The notes under the pieces are model-generated. The model worked only from the letters and a program-made list of their open reading frames with translations, had not been told where the DNA came from and made no database searches. Of a stretch of 32,015 nt of DNA, positions 17,743 through 26,852 are shown in pieces; position 1 is the first letter of the stretch, and every line of letters begins with the position of its first letter. The stretch covers positions 1-32,015 of the forward strand of contig CANKVN010000018.1 of NCBI GenBank assembly GCA_947487055.1. The letters are read 5' to 3'. Made by a program: the position numbers and the translations under genes. This stretch comes from Flavobacteriales bacterium. Lineage in GTDB: Bacteria; Bacteroidota; Bacteroidia; NS11-12g; UBA955.

Positions 17743-18996
17743 TTATTTTAATACGCTTTTGTAAAGTTCAGCATAGCGCCTGGCTACATGCTCCTGATCG
17801 TAATGGGCAAAAGCTGACAGCCTCGATTTTTCGCGCATCTCCAACCTTTTGGAATCATCATCTGAAAGGTATTCCAAAATCCCTTTAGAAAGGGTTTCCA
17901 CGTCAAATAAAGTAGAAAGCCAGCCAGTTTCCCCATCCACAATCATCTCCGGAATTCCACCCACAGCAAAAGCCGCAACCGGCGTGCCGCAAGCCAGGCT
18001 TTCCATGATGGTGGTAGGCAAATTTTCTTCATGGGAAGTGGTTACATAAACCGCAGCTGCCTGATAGCAATCCACCATGGCGGTTTCATCGGAAATGTAA
18101 CCGGTAAACGTATGCGGAAATGGCAAATCAAACGCCTTCCCATCTTTATTTTCACCAATCAGCAAAATGTGGATGTTCTCAATATTTGCTTCTTTTAAGC
18201 GTTTCAACAACGCAGTAAATTCATGAAAACCCTTTTTGGGGTTGCTGAGGTTTGCAGCAGCAAAAGCAATGACCCTGGATGTTGCAGGTATGCCCAACCT
18301 CGCCATTGCCTCAGTGGCATTACCGGGTGTAAAAACCTTGGTATCAATGGCATTGGGTATAACCGCAATTGACTTTTCCGCAGCAATTGGCGAACCCTTA
18401 GCCTGCAATGAGAGCCAGGCACTGGGGGTTACAAAATGAATATTTTCGGGCTCAAAAAGGCGTTGTTTTTGCCTGAATTTCCTTGCCGATAAATCATTGG
18501 GCGCAGGTTTTTTCAGGTATTGGCAATCACCGCAACCGGTTTGAAAATGGTTGCAGCCACGGTTGTGATAACAACCACCCGTAAAGGGCCACATATCGTG
18601 GCAAGTCCACACCACAGGCTTGCCGCTGCGGATAATTTGTTCCAGGCCTTGCAGGCTGATAAATCCTTTGTTAATCCAGTGAAGATGGATGATATCGGCA
18701 TCTTTAAATGCCTGCCATTGGGAAACATCTACGCCGCAAAGGCCGTGGGAGAATGCAAAGCGAACCGATGCATTTTTTTCATACCGCACAAAATCCAGTT
18801 TTTCAATAGCGTGGCCTGCGAATGCCAGCATACGCTTCAAAAATCCATCGGCCCAAACCTGATAACCCGGTCCGGGATTGCCGGAGAATACCAGATGCCG
18901 GCACTGCCCCCCCACTTGAGACAAAGCCGTAGAAAGCCTGTTGGCGGCAGTAAAAGCGCCCCCGGCACTGTTGGCGTTGAGGTGCAATACGTTCAT
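17743..18996 (-). CDS. GT4-family glycosyltransferase
   Basis: This is a GT-B retaining glycosyltransferase of 417 residues. The N-terminus (MNVLHLNANSAGGAFTAANR) and the middle block PVVWTCHDMWPFTGGCYH with nearby cysteines resemble the exopolysaccharide/LPS sugar transferases of family GT4. The C-terminal domain has SHEENLPTTIMESLACGTP containing the EX7E pair E324 and E332, then VGGIPEMI. Donor and acceptor cannot be told from the sequence. It begins 4 bases after the MFS gene stop, so it is the last member of a four-gene minus-strand unit, ending at the shared terminator. Confidence 0.9.
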   Translation of the reverse strand: MNVLHLNANSAGGAFTAANRLSTALSQVGGQCRHLVFSGNPGPGYQVWADGFLKRMLAFAGHAIEKLDFVRYEKNASVRFAFSHGLCGVDVSQWQAFKDADIIHLHWINKGFISLQGLEQIIRSGKPVVWTCHDMWPFTGGCYHNRGCNHFQTGCGDCQYLKKPAPNDLSARKFRQKQRLFEPENIHFVTPSAWLSLQAKGSPIAAEKSIAVIPNAIDTKVFTPGNATEAMARLGIPATSRVIAFAAANLSNPKKGFHEFTALLKRLKEANIENIHILLIGENKDGKAFDLPFPHTFTGYISDETAMVDCYQAAAVYVTTSHEENLPTTIMESLACGTPVAAFAVGGIPEMIVDGETGWLSTLFDVETLSKGILEYLSDDDSKRLEMREKSRLSAFAHYDQEHVARRYAELYKSVLK

Positions 18997-19000
18997 CCGG

Positions 19001-20239
19001 TTAATTATCTAAGGGAACTGCAGGTTCTGGGATGTGGTTTTGGGGACTTTCCTTCAATTTGCCACTCAGTTTGATGGCCAGTAATAAGGTTATCATCATC
19101 AGCACTCCCGCACTGAGGTATGGCAATTTAAAATTAAAACTATACAGGATGCCACTGCATACCGGACCTACCGAACGGGCCAGCGAACCGGTACTTTGCA
19201 ACAATCCCAGGGTTTTTCCCTGATCGTGGCCGGAAGTATTTACCGAAATCAATGAATTGATGGCAGGCATCAGCATTCCATTTCCTGTAGCCAGCAGCAG
19301 CACGGCTATTATCTGGTTAACCACAAACCATTCCTGCGAAGGCAAGGGAATCATGGATAAACCAACAGCCACAAGCGGACAGCCAAACAACAACATGCGT
19401 TTTAAACCCACATGCTTTTGGAAAACGCCTATCAACCCACCTTGAACGATTGCGCTGCAGATGCCAATAAAACCAAACATATAGCCCACTTGCTTGCTGT
19501 CAAGGCCAAAATGCTCGTTCCATAGCACCGAAGCATTCACCTGCATCATGCTGAACGCTGCGATATAGATGAAGTTGATGATAAACAACTCCCCAATTAT
19601 TTCAATACTCCAAACCCGTCCGAGGCCCTGAAAAGAGCCCACAAAAGAGCGTCTTTCGGCATTCTTTTCGGTTAAACTCTCGGGTAAACTAAACCAGGCA
19701 AGCACGAAATTAAACAAGCACAATCCTGCTGTAGCAAACCCAACCAGGGAAAGCCCTCCGGCTTCAAACAAGGCGCCGCCAATGGGTGGACCAAAGACAA
19801 ATCCAAGGCCAAATGCGGCTCCGATTAGTCCCATTTTTTTAGCACGATCTGCGGGTGGTGTAATATCTGCGATGTAGGCCTGAGCTGCAGAAATATTGGC
19901 GCTTCCAATACCAGCCACCAAACGGGCGAAAAAAAGTATCATTAAAGAACTGCTGAATCCAAGCAACACATAACCGGCTGCTGTAGCCAAAATGCTGCCC
20001 AGAATAATAGGCCGGCGGCCAATTCTGTCGCTCATCGAACCCCACAAAGGGGCAAAGAGAAACTGCATTACCGAAAAAACGCCTGCAATGACGCCGGTGG
20101 TAATGTCCGGGTTTATTCCCAAACCGGATTGGCTGACCAGCTCTTTGGTGATAACCGGCAAAATGGGTATGGCTATTCCAAACCCAAGCAAATCAATGAA
20201 GATGGTTAGAAACAGGGTTAGGAGGCGTTTGTCTTTCAT
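19001..20239 (-). CDS. MFS transporter, Tet (TCR) family-like
   Basis: This 412-residue protein has about twelve membrane segments. The major-facilitator motif A is GSMSDRIGRRPIIL (67-80, with D71 and R72), and the first segment FIDLLGFGIAIPILPVI plus FARLVAGIGSANISAAQAYIADIT are typical of the TCR/Tet drug:H+ antiporter group. Proteins of this type are widespread chromosomal exporters of unknown substrate; nothing here proves tetracycline resistance. It lies 3 bases after the upstream gene and 4 bases before the glycosyltransferase. Confidence 0.9.
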   Translation of the reverse strand: MKDKRLLTLFLTIFIDLLGFGIAIPILPVITKELVSQSGLGINPDITTGVIAGVFSVMQFLFAPLWGSMSDRIGRRPIILGSILATAAGYVLLGFSSSLMILFFARLVAGIGSANISAAQAYIADITPPADRAKKMGLIGAAFGLGFVFGPPIGGALFEAGGLSLVGFATAGLCLFNFVLAWFSLPESLTEKNAERRSFVGSFQGLGRVWSIEIIGELFIINFIYIAAFSMMQVNASVLWNEHFGLDSKQVGYMFGFIGICSAIVQGGLIGVFQKHVGLKRMLLFGCPLVAVGLSMIPLPSQEWFVVNQIIAVLLLATGNGMLMPAINSLISVNTSGHDQGKTLGLLQSTGSLARSVGPVCSGILYSFNFKLPYLSAGVLMMITLLLAIKLSGKLKESPQNHIPEPAVPLDN

Positions 20240-20242
20240 TTT

Positions 20243-20725
20243 TTAACCAATTGCGTTGAACATCCAATGCTCGTTAAAATACTGGGTTGGATGGGCATTG
20301 AACCCACCAAGTTTTTGGTGCAGCACGTTTGCAACCATGGTATCCGGCAGAAGCTGTGCGCTATCCACTGCTTCTTTTGCAGCCTGCTGGGTATAAATAA
20401 TGCAGGAATGCTCATTCGTGGGAACCAGCAAAAGCAGTCTGTTGAAAAAATCCAGGTGGTTTTGGCTGCCAAACTCCTGCAACAATTTAAAAACCTTATC
20501 GATACTGCAACCCGTGGGCATTTCTATCGATTCATCCACAGCCACAACAACCAGTGCATTCCAAAAAATGCCAAACCCTGCACTCAGGTCTTTCCCATGG
20601 GCTTGCCATTGGCCTACAAAGCCATGTAACTGCCCCGATAATGCATTTGCCTCTTCCGATGTGAGTGGGCGGTTACTGATGAAAAACCAAACCCTGGAAT
20701 TCGGAGACAAATGCTGTAAACTCAT
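20243..20725 (-). CDS. Conserved Bacteroidota protein of unknown function (family often labelled 'ABC transporter ATPase')
   Basis: The 160-residue product has the N-terminal VWFFISNRPLTSEEA (12-26), then FVGQWQAHGKDL (36-47), VDESIEMPTGCSIDK (63-77) and a long helical tail. I recognise this as a Bacteroidota family frequently named ABC transporter ATPase in databases, but there is no Walker A or signature motif, so that name is misleading. The GCSIDK block with one cysteine is its most distinctive feature. It overlaps the upstream Fe-S gene by an ATGA, suggesting that the two act together. Confidence 0.8.
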   Translation of the reverse strand: MSLQHLSPNSRVWFFISNRPLTSEEANALSGQLHGFVGQWQAHGKDLSAGFGIFWNALVVVAVDESIEMPTGCSIDKVFKLLQEFGSQNHLDFFNRLLLLVPTNEHSCIIYTQQAAKEAVDSAQLLPDTMVANVLHQKLGGFNAHPTQYFNEHWMFNAIG

Positions 20726-21507
20726 GCGTTGGTAATGCTTTGGTTAACCAATTCCGCTATATCCAACACCTGAATGTCATTCTCCTTTTCAAAGTGTTTG
20801 GTACCATCGCGCATCATGGTCATGCAGAAAGGACAATTAACAGCCAGCACTTCTGCACCTGAAGCAATGACATCTTCAGTGCGTTCAATATTCACTTCTT
20901 TATTGCCGTGTTCAGCTTCCTTGAACATTTGCGCACCGCCTGCACCACAGCAAAGCCCATTGGTTCTGCAACGTTTCAGTTCCACCAAATCGGCGTCCAG
21001 GCGCTCAATAACCATTCTTGGCGCTTCATAAACCCCGTTTGCACGACCAAGGTAACAGCTATCGTGATAGGTGATTTTTTTGCCTTTGAACGGTCCACCC
21101 TCGATGGACAAGCGGCCATCTTCCAACAGCTGATTGATAAACTGGGTATGGTGAATAACCTCATAGTGGCCGCCTAAGCCGGGATATTCATTTTTTAAGG
21201 TATTGAAACAGTGCGGGCAGGCTGTCACTATTTTTTTGATTCCGTAACCATTCAGCACCTCAATATTCTGCATGGCTTGCATCTGGAAAAGAAATTCATT
21301 TCCGGCCCGCTTCGCGGGATCGCCTGTGCAGCCTTCTTCCGTGCCTAAAATAGCAAAGCGGATACCTGCTTTTTCCAAAATGGCAGAAAAAGCCTTCGAC
21401 ACCCGCTGGGCGCGCTCATCAAAGCTTCCGGCGCAGCCTACCCAGAAGAGAATTTCCGGCGTTTCACCGGCATTAATATAATCTTGGATGGTTTTAATGT
21501 TGGTCAT
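20722..21507 (-). CDS. CCG-domain (Fe-S)-binding protein, heterodisulfide reductase subunit B-like
   Basis: The 261-residue protein has two cysteine-rich CCG-type repeats. The first includes C25, C60 and C97/C100 (ACPHC). The second includes C151 (HDSCYLGR), C180, C186-C187 (LCCGAGGAQMF) and C225/C228 (NCPFC). Such domains bind a non-cubane or [4Fe-4S] cluster and are found in HdrB, GlpC and LutA-type proteins. A membrane or ferredoxin-like Fe-S partner is usually encoded next door, but none is seen here. It is the first gene of the minus-strand unit and has a good promoter just upstream. Confidence 0.88.
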   Translation of the reverse strand: MTNIKTIQDYINAGETPEILFWVGCAGSFDERAQRVSKAFSAILEKAGIRFAILGTEEGCTGDPAKRAGNEFLFQMQAMQNIEVLNGYGIKKIVTACPHCFNTLKNEYPGLGGHYEVIHHTQFINQLLEDGRLSIEGGPFKGKKITYHDSCYLGRANGVYEAPRMVIERLDADLVELKRCRTNGLCCGAGGAQMFKEAEHGNKEVNIERTEDVIASGAEVLAVNCPFCMTMMRDGTKHFEKENDIQVLDIAELVNQSITNA

Positions 21508-21568
21508 GATTACGCTTGCAATTTCACCATATTTAAGGAAAATTCACACACGGTTTTTACACATCAAA

Positions 21569-21600
21569 CAAATATATCTGAAACATCCTATTTTCGCCAA
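21569..21600 (-). promoter_or_regulatory. Bacteroidota-type promoter for the Fe-S/MFS/GT4 unit
   Basis: Read on the minus strand, TTG (21600-21598) is followed after 21 bases by TATATTTG (21576-21569), a perfect TAnnTTTG -7 element. Transcription would start near 21562, leaving a leader of about 55 bases before the ATG at 21507. The -33 element overlaps the first base of the divergent gene at 21600. Confidence 0.55.
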
Positions 21601-22676
21601 TGATCATGCGCTTACCCATCTTCATTTTTATCTGCTTTTACACCCTGTTTGCCAACGCACAAAGCTACCGCGGCATGTCGGTAACAGGGCGCAACTCCGC
21701 GTGGATTTCAGGCAGCAAGGGTATGGTTCTGCGAACCAATAACGGAGGTAAGCGCTGGGATACCATTGGTCCGAAACATTTTCAGGGAAAAGATTTTCGT
21801 GACATCCATGCATTTAACCACAGGAAAGCCATTATTATGAGCAGTGGAGACAGCGGTGTTGTGTTGCAAACCGGCAATGGCGGCCAAAGCTGGGATACCC
21901 TATACACCGATTACCGGCCAGGGGCTTTTCTGGATGCTTTCGATGTGAGAAAACACAGGCTCCTGATGGTTGGAGACGGCATTCCTTCCCAAAAAATGTA
22001 CATTTACCAGTCGTTGAACATAAAAAGCAACAACAGCTTTACACCCCTGACAATATTTGCCAAAACCAGGTGGGAATACTTCCACAACGGATATGCGCCT
22101 GATAGCACATCTTCCTATTATGCGGCTTCGGGCAGCAATGTGCAATGGTGTGGTAAAACCCAATTTTACGCCATCCCTATTATCGACAACAACAGTATTT
22201 TCATCTCCGCACGCGGAAACTTAATCAGGTTTTTCAGGCAGCTGCCATTCCAAAAACAAAAGGCGGGAGGTGCTTATGGATTCCACATGTCGGGGAAAAA
22301 TGGCGTTGCAGTAGGTGGTTCCTTTTACAAGCCAGAAGCAAGGGATAGTGTGGCCTGCTACACCAACGATGGCGGAAAAACATGGACACCCTGCAGCACC
22401 ATGCCGGGCGGTTACCGAAGCGGCGTTTGCAGCAACAAATCCGGGAAAATTTGGATTTGCACCGGGCCCAATGGCAGCGATTACAGCACCGATGGCGGAA
22501 AAAACTGGAAACCCCTGTTTTATGTACAAGGATTTAACGTTTGCAGCATCCGCGGCAATTATCTCTGGATTAGCGGAAAAGCATCTGCACGCATTCGGTT
22601 AAAAGACTTGCTGAAAGTGCAGCGTGAAGCCGAAATCATTCGCTCTTCGCCTCGTGGTATTCCTCCTCGGTATTGA
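21600..22676 (+). CDS. Secreted YCF48/BNR-like beta-propeller protein
   Basis: This 358-residue protein has a signal peptide (about 1-20, ending ANA). It carries four Asp/Asn-box repeats of the form (T/S)xxGGxxW: TNNGGKRW (46-53), TGNGGQSW (91-98), TNDGGKTW (255-262) and STDGGKNW (296-303). This matches YCF48-like or BNR propellers that Bacteroidota annotators call oxidoreductase or photosystem assembly factor; neither enzymatic role is supported here. The start may be ATG 21600 or ATG 21606. It is alone on its strand, divergent from the Fe-S gene. Its last 41 bases overlap the 3' end of the convergent FAD gene. Confidence 0.85.
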   Translation: MIMRLPIFIFICFYTLFANAQSYRGMSVTGRNSAWISGSKGMVLRTNNGGKRWDTIGPKHFQGKDFRDIHAFNHRKAIIMSSGDSGVVLQTGNGGQSWDTLYTDYRPGAFLDAFDVRKHRLLMVGDGIPSQKMYIYQSLNIKSNNSFTPLTIFAKTRWEYFHNGYAPDSTSSYYAASGSNVQWCGKTQFYAIPIIDNNSIFISARGNLIRFFRQLPFQKQKAGGAYGFHMSGKNGVAVGGSFYKPEARDSVACYTNDGGKTWTPCSTMPGGYRSGVCSNKSGKIWICTGPNGSDYSTDGGKNWKPLFYVQGFNVCSIRGNYLWISGKASARIRLKDLLKVQREAEIIRSSPRGIPPRY

Positions 22677-24216
22677 TTTCCCAAAGATTGTCCTTGCTGT
22701 GAATCCCCGTTAAAATATTGTCTACCGCTGTCATGGCGGTGAGCATGCTGTGGTCACTGTTGTTGTATTTGTGCATGCCATTTCTGCCAATCGGGAATAA
22801 ATTCCCTACCTGATTGAGGTATTGCATCACAGCCGGAAACTCGCTGTAAGAGCCCGTGTAGGCCGGATAGGTTTTTTCCATTCGAATGATGGTGCTGTCC
22901 AGCACCTCTTCCTTATCAATGATTCCGATGGCCTGCAGCTCATCCATGGCCATGGCCATAAAATCCGGGTCGGACAAAGACCACAATTCATCGCCAACAT
23001 TGCAGAAATACTCCAGTCCAAGCCATGTTGTAGAGGGGTCTGCTACCAAATACGGGCTCCAGTTATTGAAAACCTGCAAACGCCCCAGTTTCACATTGCG
23101 CTCCTGTATATAAATCCAGTTGTCTTTGATACCCACACCTGTTTTCTGCTCCCGGTCACCAATTTTCAGGCTTTTGCACAACAAACCCACGGTAATAAAA
23201 TCCCGGTAAGGCAATGCCGTAGCGATGGCATGAACCTTTGAATCCACTTCAAATGAAAAAGCCTCAAACAGGTCTTTCACCGGCATGGTGCTAAAAACCA
23301 GATCTGCAGCAAAAACAACCTTTTCAAGGCCATTATTGGCAGCAACCACCTCGGTAATTTGCTTTTCATTGCCGTTTAACTGCACCACGGGATGGTTCAA
23401 TAAAATCTGACCGCCCATTTCCTGCACACGCTGCGCCACCAATTCCCACATTTGGCCGGGTCCCAGTTTCGGATACAGAAATTTTTCAATCAAAGAGGTT
23501 TCCGTACCCTTTTGCCCAATGGCATTGGGTCCCTGCTTTTGAAAAATCTGTTTTACGGCATGCGCAATGGTTTTGCTTACCGACAAGCCTTTCACACGCT
23601 GTGCGCCCCAATCTTTGGAAATCTGGTTGCACTTAAATCCCCATACCTTTTCGGTGTAATCCTTGAAAAACGTGAGGTAAAGCGCTTTACCAAACCGGTT
23701 GATGATGAAATCTTCCAGGGTCACTTCCGGCTTTTTGGGAAACAAACGGATGTAGGCGTAGGAAAACAAAATATTCAACATGCGCACCACACCGAGGTTG
23801 CGGATGGTTTGCATACTTAGGGTAACGGGATAGGCAAAGAATTTACCCAGGAAATAAATGCGGCTCAGGCGATTCCGGACCAGCATCACAGCCTCCACCT
23901 TTTCGGGGTCTGCTTCAACGCCGTCTATTTCCCTTGTTTTTCCGTGATAATGAATGTGGGCATGCGCAGCACCTTGTTCCACGGGCATCATGGACATCCA
24001 CCATTCCATCACGCGGTCGCTTTTGCTAAAAAACCGATGACCGCCAATATCCATGCGGTTTCCTTTATAATTTACCGTTCGCGATATGCCTCCAATGCAA
24101 TCGCCGGCCTCCAGAACAACCACCTCATATTCGCTGCTTCGTGACAATAATTCAAATGCCGCAGTAAGTCCGGCCGGGCCGGCACCGATGATGACTGCTT
24201 GCTTTTTATTGCCCAT
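22636..24216 (-). CDS. NAD(P)/FAD-dependent oxidoreductase, UDP-galactopyranose mutase / amine oxidase-like
   Basis: The 526-residue protein opens with an FAD-binding Rossmann loop, [13 protein letters not shown] (8-20), an acidic residue ending strand 2 ([11 protein letters not shown]) and then [13 protein letters not shown], typical of the flavoprotein group containing UDP-galactopyranose mutases and protoporphyrinogen-oxidase-like enzymes. A block [24 protein letters not shown] lies near the middle, and [22 protein letters not shown] near the C-terminus closes the FAD site. It lies 33 bases after a GT2 glycosyltransferase, suggesting a glycan or glycolipid pathway. The exact substrate is not known. 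Confidence 0.85.
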   Translation of the reverse strand: MGNKKQAVIIGAGPAGLTAAFELLSRSSEYEVVVLEAGDCIGGISRTVNYKGNRMDIGGHRFFSKSDRVMEWWMSMMPVEQGAAHAHIHYHGKTREIDGVEADPEKVEAVMLVRNRLSRIYFLGKFFAYPVTLSMQTIRNLGVVRMLNILFSYAYIRLFPKKPEVTLEDFIINRFGKALYLTFFKDYTEKVWGFKCNQISKDWGAQRVKGLSVSKTIAHAVKQIFQKQGPNAIGQKGTETSLIEKFLYPKLGPGQMWELVAQRVQEMGGQILLNHPVVQLNGNEKQITEVVAANNGLEKVVFAADLVFSTMPVKDLFEAFSFEVDSKVHAIATALPYRDFITVGLLCKSLKIGDREQKTGVGIKDNWIYIQERNVKLGRLQVFNNWSPYLVADPSTTWLGLEYFCNVGDELWSLSDPDFMAMAMDELQAIGIIDKEEVLDSTIIRMEKTYPAYTGSYSEFPAVMQYLNQVGNLFPIGRNGMHKYNNSDHSMLTAMTAVDNILTGIHSKDNLWEINTEEEYHEAKSE

Positions 24217-24249
24217 TGTTGGTAGCGAAACGAAGTTGATTCGCTGCTT

Positions 24250-24966
24250 TTATTTGCTGAAAAAATTATATTTCAGGATGCACCAAATGGCCCTGAAACC
24301 ATCTTTCCAGCCAATTTTCTTTCCTTCTTCGTAGGTTCTGCCGTAGTAGCTTATCCCTACCTCATAGATGCGCACATTGGGCACCCTCGATATTTTGGCG
24401 GTCACTTCAGGTTCAAAACCAAAACGCTTTTCACGCAAGGCAATTCCCTGGATAATCTCACGGCGAAACAACTTGTAGCAGGTTTCCATGTCGGTGAGGT
24501 TTAGGTTGGTGAACATATTGGACAAAAAAGTGAGCATTTTATTGCCAATAGAATGCCAGAAAAACAAAATCCTGTGAGGATTTCCACCCATAAAACGGCT
24601 GCCGTAAACAACATCCGCAAAGCCATCCAAAATGGGCTTAAGCAACACATTATATTCATTGGGATCGTATTCCAAATCCGCATCCTGAATAATCACATAA
24701 TCTCCGGTAGCTTTGGTAATACCCGTATGCAATGCAGCTCCTTTTCCCTGGTTAACTTCATGTTTAAAATACTGAATATTAATCTCGGGATGCTGCGCCA
24801 TGTATGACCTAATGGCATCCTCGGTATTGTCCTTGGAACAATCGTTTACAATAATGATCTCCTTGGCGATACCATTGATCAATGATACCGCTTTCACTTT
24901 GTCCAGAATGAGGTGAATGGTTCTACCCTCGTTGTAAGCAGGTATTACGATAGAAAGCGTTGACAT
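24250..24966 (-). CDS. GT2-family glycosyltransferase, dolichol-phosphate mannosyltransferase-like
   Basis: This is a GT-A enzyme of 238 residues. The start [25 protein letters not shown] (41-48), [12 protein letters not shown] (72-83) and the metal-binding DAD at 95-97 match the DPM1-like branch that transfers a sugar from a nucleotide donor to a polyprenyl phosphate. There is no C-terminal membrane domain, as in soluble DPM1-type enzymes. It lies directly upstream of the flavoenzyme gene and is probably co-transcribed with it. Confidence 0.9.
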   Translation of the reverse strand: MSTLSIVIPAYNEGRTIHLILDKVKAVSLINGIAKEIIIVNDCSKDNTEDAIRSYMAQHPEINIQYFKHEVNQGKGAALHTGITKATGDYVIIQDADLEYDPNEYNVLLKPILDGFADVVYGSRFMGGNPHRILFFWHSIGNKMLTFLSNMFTNLNLTDMETCYKLFRREIIQGIALREKRFGFEPEVTAKISRVPNVRIYEVGISYYGRTYEEGKKIGWKDGFRAIWCILKYNFFSK

Positions 24967-25005
24967 AAAAAAGCAAAACTAATCAATACGGAACAATGAG
25001 CGGGA

Positions 25006-25623
25006 TTATATTTTCAACCGGCAATTCATGAGGCCGGGAACCAGGAACACCTTGCCCGAAGCCTCTTCCACGCAGCGATAGCGGGTGCGCATGCGCTCTC
25101 CTTTGATGAACGTGCGGCCATCTTTGGTGGAAAACGGAGTGTTGTAAGGCACTTCTTCTACCAAAACCCAGGTGGTATCGGCATCGTATTTCCGCAAGGT
25201 CCTCACCAGCTGCGGACTGCTGCAACTGCTCGCTTTGGGGTTACCCAAATACTGATTCAGCGAAACGTGCACATCCGCCGGCAAAACCGATTGTTGAAAA
25301 ACCGGCAAACTCACTTCTTTAAAAAACAATTTCCATTCCTGGCCATGCGGAAACACACGGCCACGGTGTTTTTCAAAATTAAGCAAATGAGCAACCTCGT
25401 GGAGAAAGGTGATCAGAAAGGCGTATGGATTTAAATCCTTGTTTACGCTGATGCGGTGGTTTTCGCCGGGCATGGGAGGACGGTAATCGCCATATTTGGT
25501 GGCCCTGGGTTTTTTGATGTACAGGTGAATGCGGTGTTGAAGCAGCAAATCAGCGGCATAATCTTCCGTACCTACGGGTAGGTATTTCTTCAGAACCACA
25601 AGCAGCTGTTGCCTTTCAGACAT
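25006..25623 (-). CDS. SprT-like zinc metallopeptidase-fold protein
   Basis: The 205-residue protein has HEVAH at 75-79 (zinc ligands H75 and H79, catalytic E76) and a third histidine in FPHGQEW (H93), the SprT/Spartan arrangement. The C-terminal part (about 160-205) looks like a small beta-rich domain (TRYRCVEEASGKVFLVPG), but the four cysteines of the zinc ribbon found in many SprT proteins are not there. Cellular SprT-like proteins in bacteria are little studied; a role in proteolysis of DNA-bound proteins is known only for the eukaryotic relative. It overlaps the lhgO stop by one base. Confidence 0.85.
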   Translation of the reverse strand: MSERQQLLVVLKKYLPVGTEDYAADLLLQHRIHLYIKKPRATKYGDYRPPMPGENHRISVNKDLNPYAFLITFLHEVAHLLNFEKHRGRVFPHGQEWKLFFKEVSLPVFQQSVLPADVHVSLNQYLGNPKASSCSSPQLVRTLRKYDADTTWVLVEEVPYNTPFSTKDGRTFIKGERMRTRYRCVEEASGKVFLVPGLMNCRLKI

Positions 25624-26819
25624 CAGAAGTTTTTCAGCGCCAATTCGCTAACGGTTTCGCCAATGCTTAAACTGCTGGTGGCTGCCGGCGAGGGAGCATT
25701 CAACACATGGATGCAACCAGAGGCCTCTTTGATGTAGAAATCGTCAATCAATCCGCCATCTTTGTCGCAAGCCTGGGCGCGCACACCAGCACCTGCGGGC
25801 TCAAGGTCTTCCTCCTTAATTTCTGGCACCAGCGTTTGCAAAGCACGTGTAAAAGCCGCTTTGGAAAAACTGCGGTAATATTCACCCATGCCTGTTTTCA
25901 AGTATTTCAGCGCCACCTTGCGAAAACCGGGCCAGGAAATACTTTGCCAAAACTCGGACCAGTTGAAGGATGTGCGCTTGTAGCCTTCACGCTTAAACGC
26001 AAAAACGGCATTGGGACCCGCCTCAATTTCGCCGGTAATCCTGCGCGTGAAGTGCACGCCCAGAAAGGGGAAATTGGGATCAGGAACCGGATAAATCAGG
26101 TTTTTTACCAGGTAGGCTTTTTCCGGCTTGATGCTATAGTATTCTCCACGGAACGGAATGATGCGCACATCCAGGTTTTGACCGGCCATGCCGGCAATCT
26201 TATCGCAATACAAACCGGCGCAATTGACCATGAGCTTGCAAACCAAGGTGCGCCCAGGGGTTACCACTTCCACCCTTCCCTGCTGAACATCGATATCGGT
26301 GACCATGTGGCCAGTGAGAATTTCGCCACCCAGCTGCGTAAACCTGTCGGCTATTTTTTCAGCCACCAGCCGATAATTCACAATGCCGGTTTGGGGCACC
26401 CAAATTCCTTTAATGCCGCTGCAATGTGGTTCTATCGCCTTAATTTCTGTATCTGTGAGGTATTTGAGGCCGGCAAGGCCATTGTCCACACCCCGCTGGT
26501 AAACCTTTTCCAGCTGCCCCAGTTCATCTTCCTTGATTGCCACGATAACCTTTCCGCATAAATCAACAGGGATATCCTTTTCCTTGCAAAAATCCAGCAG
26601 CATGTGGTAGCCACGGATGCAATTTTCCGCCTTCAGGCTGCCCGGCTTGTAGTAGATTCCGGAGTGAATGACACCGCTGTTATTCCCGGTCTGGTGGTTT
26701 GAAATGCGGTTTTCCTTTTCCAAAACCACCACTTTTAGATCAGGACGTTTTTCCTGAATCTTAAGGGCCGTGGCAAGCCCCACGATTCCCCCACCAACAA
26801 TAACAATGTCTGTTTGCAT
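25623..26819 (-). CDS. lhgO: L-2-hydroxyglutarate oxidase/dehydrogenase LhgO
   Basis: LhgO is an FAD enzyme of the D-amino-acid-oxidase fold that oxidises L-2-hydroxyglutarate to 2-oxoglutarate and passes electrons to the quinone pool. The 398-residue product has the FAD loop VGGGIVGLATA (8-18), and NNSGVIHSGIYYKPGSLKA, RGEYYSI and FLGVHFTRRITGEIEAGPNAV, all typical of the LhgO/L2HGDH group. The C-terminal VLNAPSPAATSSLSIGE fits as well. The start is the ATG at 26819, 33 bases after the DUF2851 gene stop. No 2-hydroxyglutarate pathway partner is visible nearby. Confidence 0.92.
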   Translation of the reverse strand: MQTDIVIVGGGIVGLATALKIQEKRPDLKVVVLEKENRISNHQTGNNSGVIHSGIYYKPGSLKAENCIRGYHMLLDFCKEKDIPVDLCGKVIVAIKEDELGQLEKVYQRGVDNGLAGLKYLTDTEIKAIEPHCSGIKGIWVPQTGIVNYRLVAEKIADRFTQLGGEILTGHMVTDIDVQQGRVEVVTPGRTLVCKLMVNCAGLYCDKIAGMAGQNLDVRIIPFRGEYYSIKPEKAYLVKNLIYPVPDPNFPFLGVHFTRRITGEIEAGPNAVFAFKREGYKRTSFNWSEFWQSISWPGFRKVALKYLKTGMGEYYRSFSKAAFTRALQTLVPEIKEEDLEPAGAGVRAQACDKDGGLIDDFYIKEASGCIHVLNAPSPAATSSLSIGETVSELALKNF

Positions 26820-26852
26820 GGATTAAAGTGGCAAAATAATTCCAGAAAGGCA

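Noticed and set aside
25707-26561. 284-codon plus-strand frame opposite lhgO
   Set aside because: lhgO on the other strand is strongly conserved; the antisense frame is a by-product of its codon usage.
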